Assembly: GCA_902782955.1 (NCBI GenBank)
Contig: CACZPD010000145.1
Span: forward strand, 1 to 14,944
Length of the DNA: 14,944 nt
DNA from: an uncultured Erysipelotrichaceae bacterium
GTDB lineage: Bacteria; Bacillota_I; Bacilli_A; Erysipelotrichales; Erysipelotrichaceae
Direction of reading: 5' to 3'
A model generated the notes under the pieces. The model searched no databases. It was not told where the DNA came from and saw only the letters and a list, made by a program, of their open reading frames with translations. This document shows positions 13,995 through 14,944 of the stretch, in pieces. Each line of letters opens with the position of its first letter. Positions within the stretch are counted from its first letter, which is position 1. The position numbers and the translations under genes were made by a program.

Positions 13995-14944
13995 ACATTC
14001 TTTCAGGCGCCGATACACCGACCAGGTCCAGGGCGTTCTTCAGCGTGACCATGACTGCTTTCGTCAGGGCCAGTCTTTCGTTGGTCAGTTCCGGATCATC
14101 CGGGTTGTTGACCTTTGAACTGTTGTAATAGCTGTGGTATTCCTTGACAAGACTGATGATGTAATCGGTGATCTTGTTCGGCTTTCTGACCAGTGCCGCA
14201 TCCGCTGTGACATCCGGGAATTCGCTGATCATCTTCAGCAGGCGGAGTTCCTTTTCATCGGTCAGCCGTTTATATGATTCACAGATCTGCAGCGGCGGGA
14301 TCTCCGGGTTGTCCATGATGGAATGCATTCTGGAATAAGCATACTGGGCATAGTAGACAGGGTTGCTGTTGTCCTTCTTCTTGGCCAGTTTGAAGTCGAA
14401 GTCCATATGTGTTGCGACATCCTTGGATACGAAGAACCATCTTGCGGCATCCACGCCGACATCCTCGCACAGCTCACGCAGTGTAATGGCGTTGCCGGTA
14501 CGCTTGGACATCTTGACTTCCACGCCGTCTTCCACCATCCTGACCATCTGGATGATATCCACGGATAATGTACCCTCCGGATAACCCAGTGCCTTCAGAG
14601 CTGCCTGCATTCTTGTGATATAGGAATGATGATCCGCGCCCCAGAGGTCAACGAGCTTCGTATAGCCTCTTTCGACCTTGTATACATGGTTGGCAATATC
14701 CGGTGTGAGATAGGACAATGTTCCGTCGCTCTTGCGCAGCACCCTGTCCTTGTCATCGCCGTAGTCGGTGCTCTTAAACCACAGGGCGCCGTCTTTTTCA
14801 TACAGCAGGCCGAGTTCTTCCATCCTTGCCAGACATGCGTTGATACGCGCCCTGTCGTTGGCATAGAAGAATGTTTCATGGCACCAGGATTCCATATGCA
14901 CACGGTAGAGCTCGAGATCCTTTTCGATCTTCTTCAGCTCTTTC
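13993..14944 (-). CDS. argS: Arginyl-tRNA synthetase, C-terminal part (5' end beyond window)
   Basis: The frame stays open to the right edge, giving about 316 of the roughly 550-560 residues expected. This class I synthetase joins arginine to tRNA-Arg. The visible part holds the catalytic-domain end: YLTPDIANHVYK, LWGADHHSYITRMQAAL and the signature loop VKMSKRTGN (KMSKS-type). It is followed by the anticodon-binding helical domain, with NPVYYAQYAYSRMHS (a conserved YAxAR-like segment), and the C-terminus ends in PERM, similar to the usual VPERM/APERM family end. The HIGH motif would be in the missing N-terminal half. The gene converges on yjjW and shares its terminator. Confidence 0.96.
   Translation of the reverse strand, partial: KELKKIEKDLELYRVHMESWCHETFFYANDRARINACLARMEELGLLYEKDGALWFKSTDYGDDKDRVLRKSDGTLSYLTPDIANHVYKVERGYTKLVDLWGADHHSYITRMQAALKALGYPEGTLSVDIIQMVRMVEDGVEVKMSKRTGNAITLRELCEDVGVDAARWFFVSKDVATHMDFDFKLAKKKDNSNPVYYAQYAYSRMHSIMDNPEIPPLQICESYKRLTDEKELRLLKMISEFPDVTADAALVRKPNKITDYIISLVKEYHSYYNSSKVNNPDDPELTNERLALTKAVMVTLKNALDLVGVSAPERM

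Noticed and set aside
1..14944. Mobile element, prophage, CRISPR or defence island
   Set aside because: No transposase, integrase, terminal repeats or spacer array; genes are mainly housekeeping and metabolic with normal operon structure.

Overview
The window looks like ordinary chromosomal DNA of a low-to-mid GC Firmicute. It has strong Shine-Dalgarno sequences (AGGAGG, GGAGG), sigma-A type -35/-10 boxes, a CcpA-type cre site on a sugar PTS operon, a TGS/uridine-kinase fusion typical of Firmicutes and Thermotogae, and intrinsic terminators with U-tracts. The mix of genes would suit an anaerobic gut lineage such as the Erysipelotrichia, but that placement is only an inference. There are no tRNA or rRNA genes, CRISPR arrays, insertion sequences or phage genes.

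Layout, left to right. (1) 1-1937, minus: a large adenosine-deaminase-like hydrolase that runs off the left edge, with its own promoter overlapping the terminator of the next operon. (2) 2031-3027, minus: a compact lactose/cellobiose-family PTS operon of two paralogous IIB proteins and one IIA. It has a CcpA-type promoter, a strong UUCG-loop hairpin between the IIB genes, and no IIC in view. (3) 3290-3817, plus: a VanZ-like membrane protein with an apparently leaderless start. Its 3' end overlaps the next gene tail to tail. (4) 3767-6411, minus: a two-gene, translationally coupled operon, with a GNAT acetyltransferase-MsrA fusion followed by a TGS-SAD-uridine-kinase-like protein. (5) 6514-8769, minus: the RNA-binding transcription factor Tex. 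(6) 8921-11523, plus: an SPFH/band-7 protein, a small membrane protein coupled to it by an ATGA overlap, and a MATE transporter, closed by an intrinsic terminator. (7) 11623-13966, plus: a YjjI-family glycyl radical enzyme and its YjjW-family radical SAM activase, overlapping by 11 bp. (8) 13993-14944, minus: the C-terminal part of arginyl-tRNA synthetase, sharing a bidirectional terminator with yjjW.

How the parts work together: the glycyl radical pair is a self-contained anaerobic catalytic module with an unassigned substrate. The PTS operon supplies phosphotransfer components under glucose control and must borrow a permease from elsewhere. MsrA and the SPFH/MATE group suggest stress and envelope maintenance. 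The least understood items are the YjjI/YjjW pair, the deaminase-like protein with an altered active-site Asp pair and a C-terminal extension, the GNAT-MsrA fusion, and the 98-residue membrane partner of the SPFH protein.
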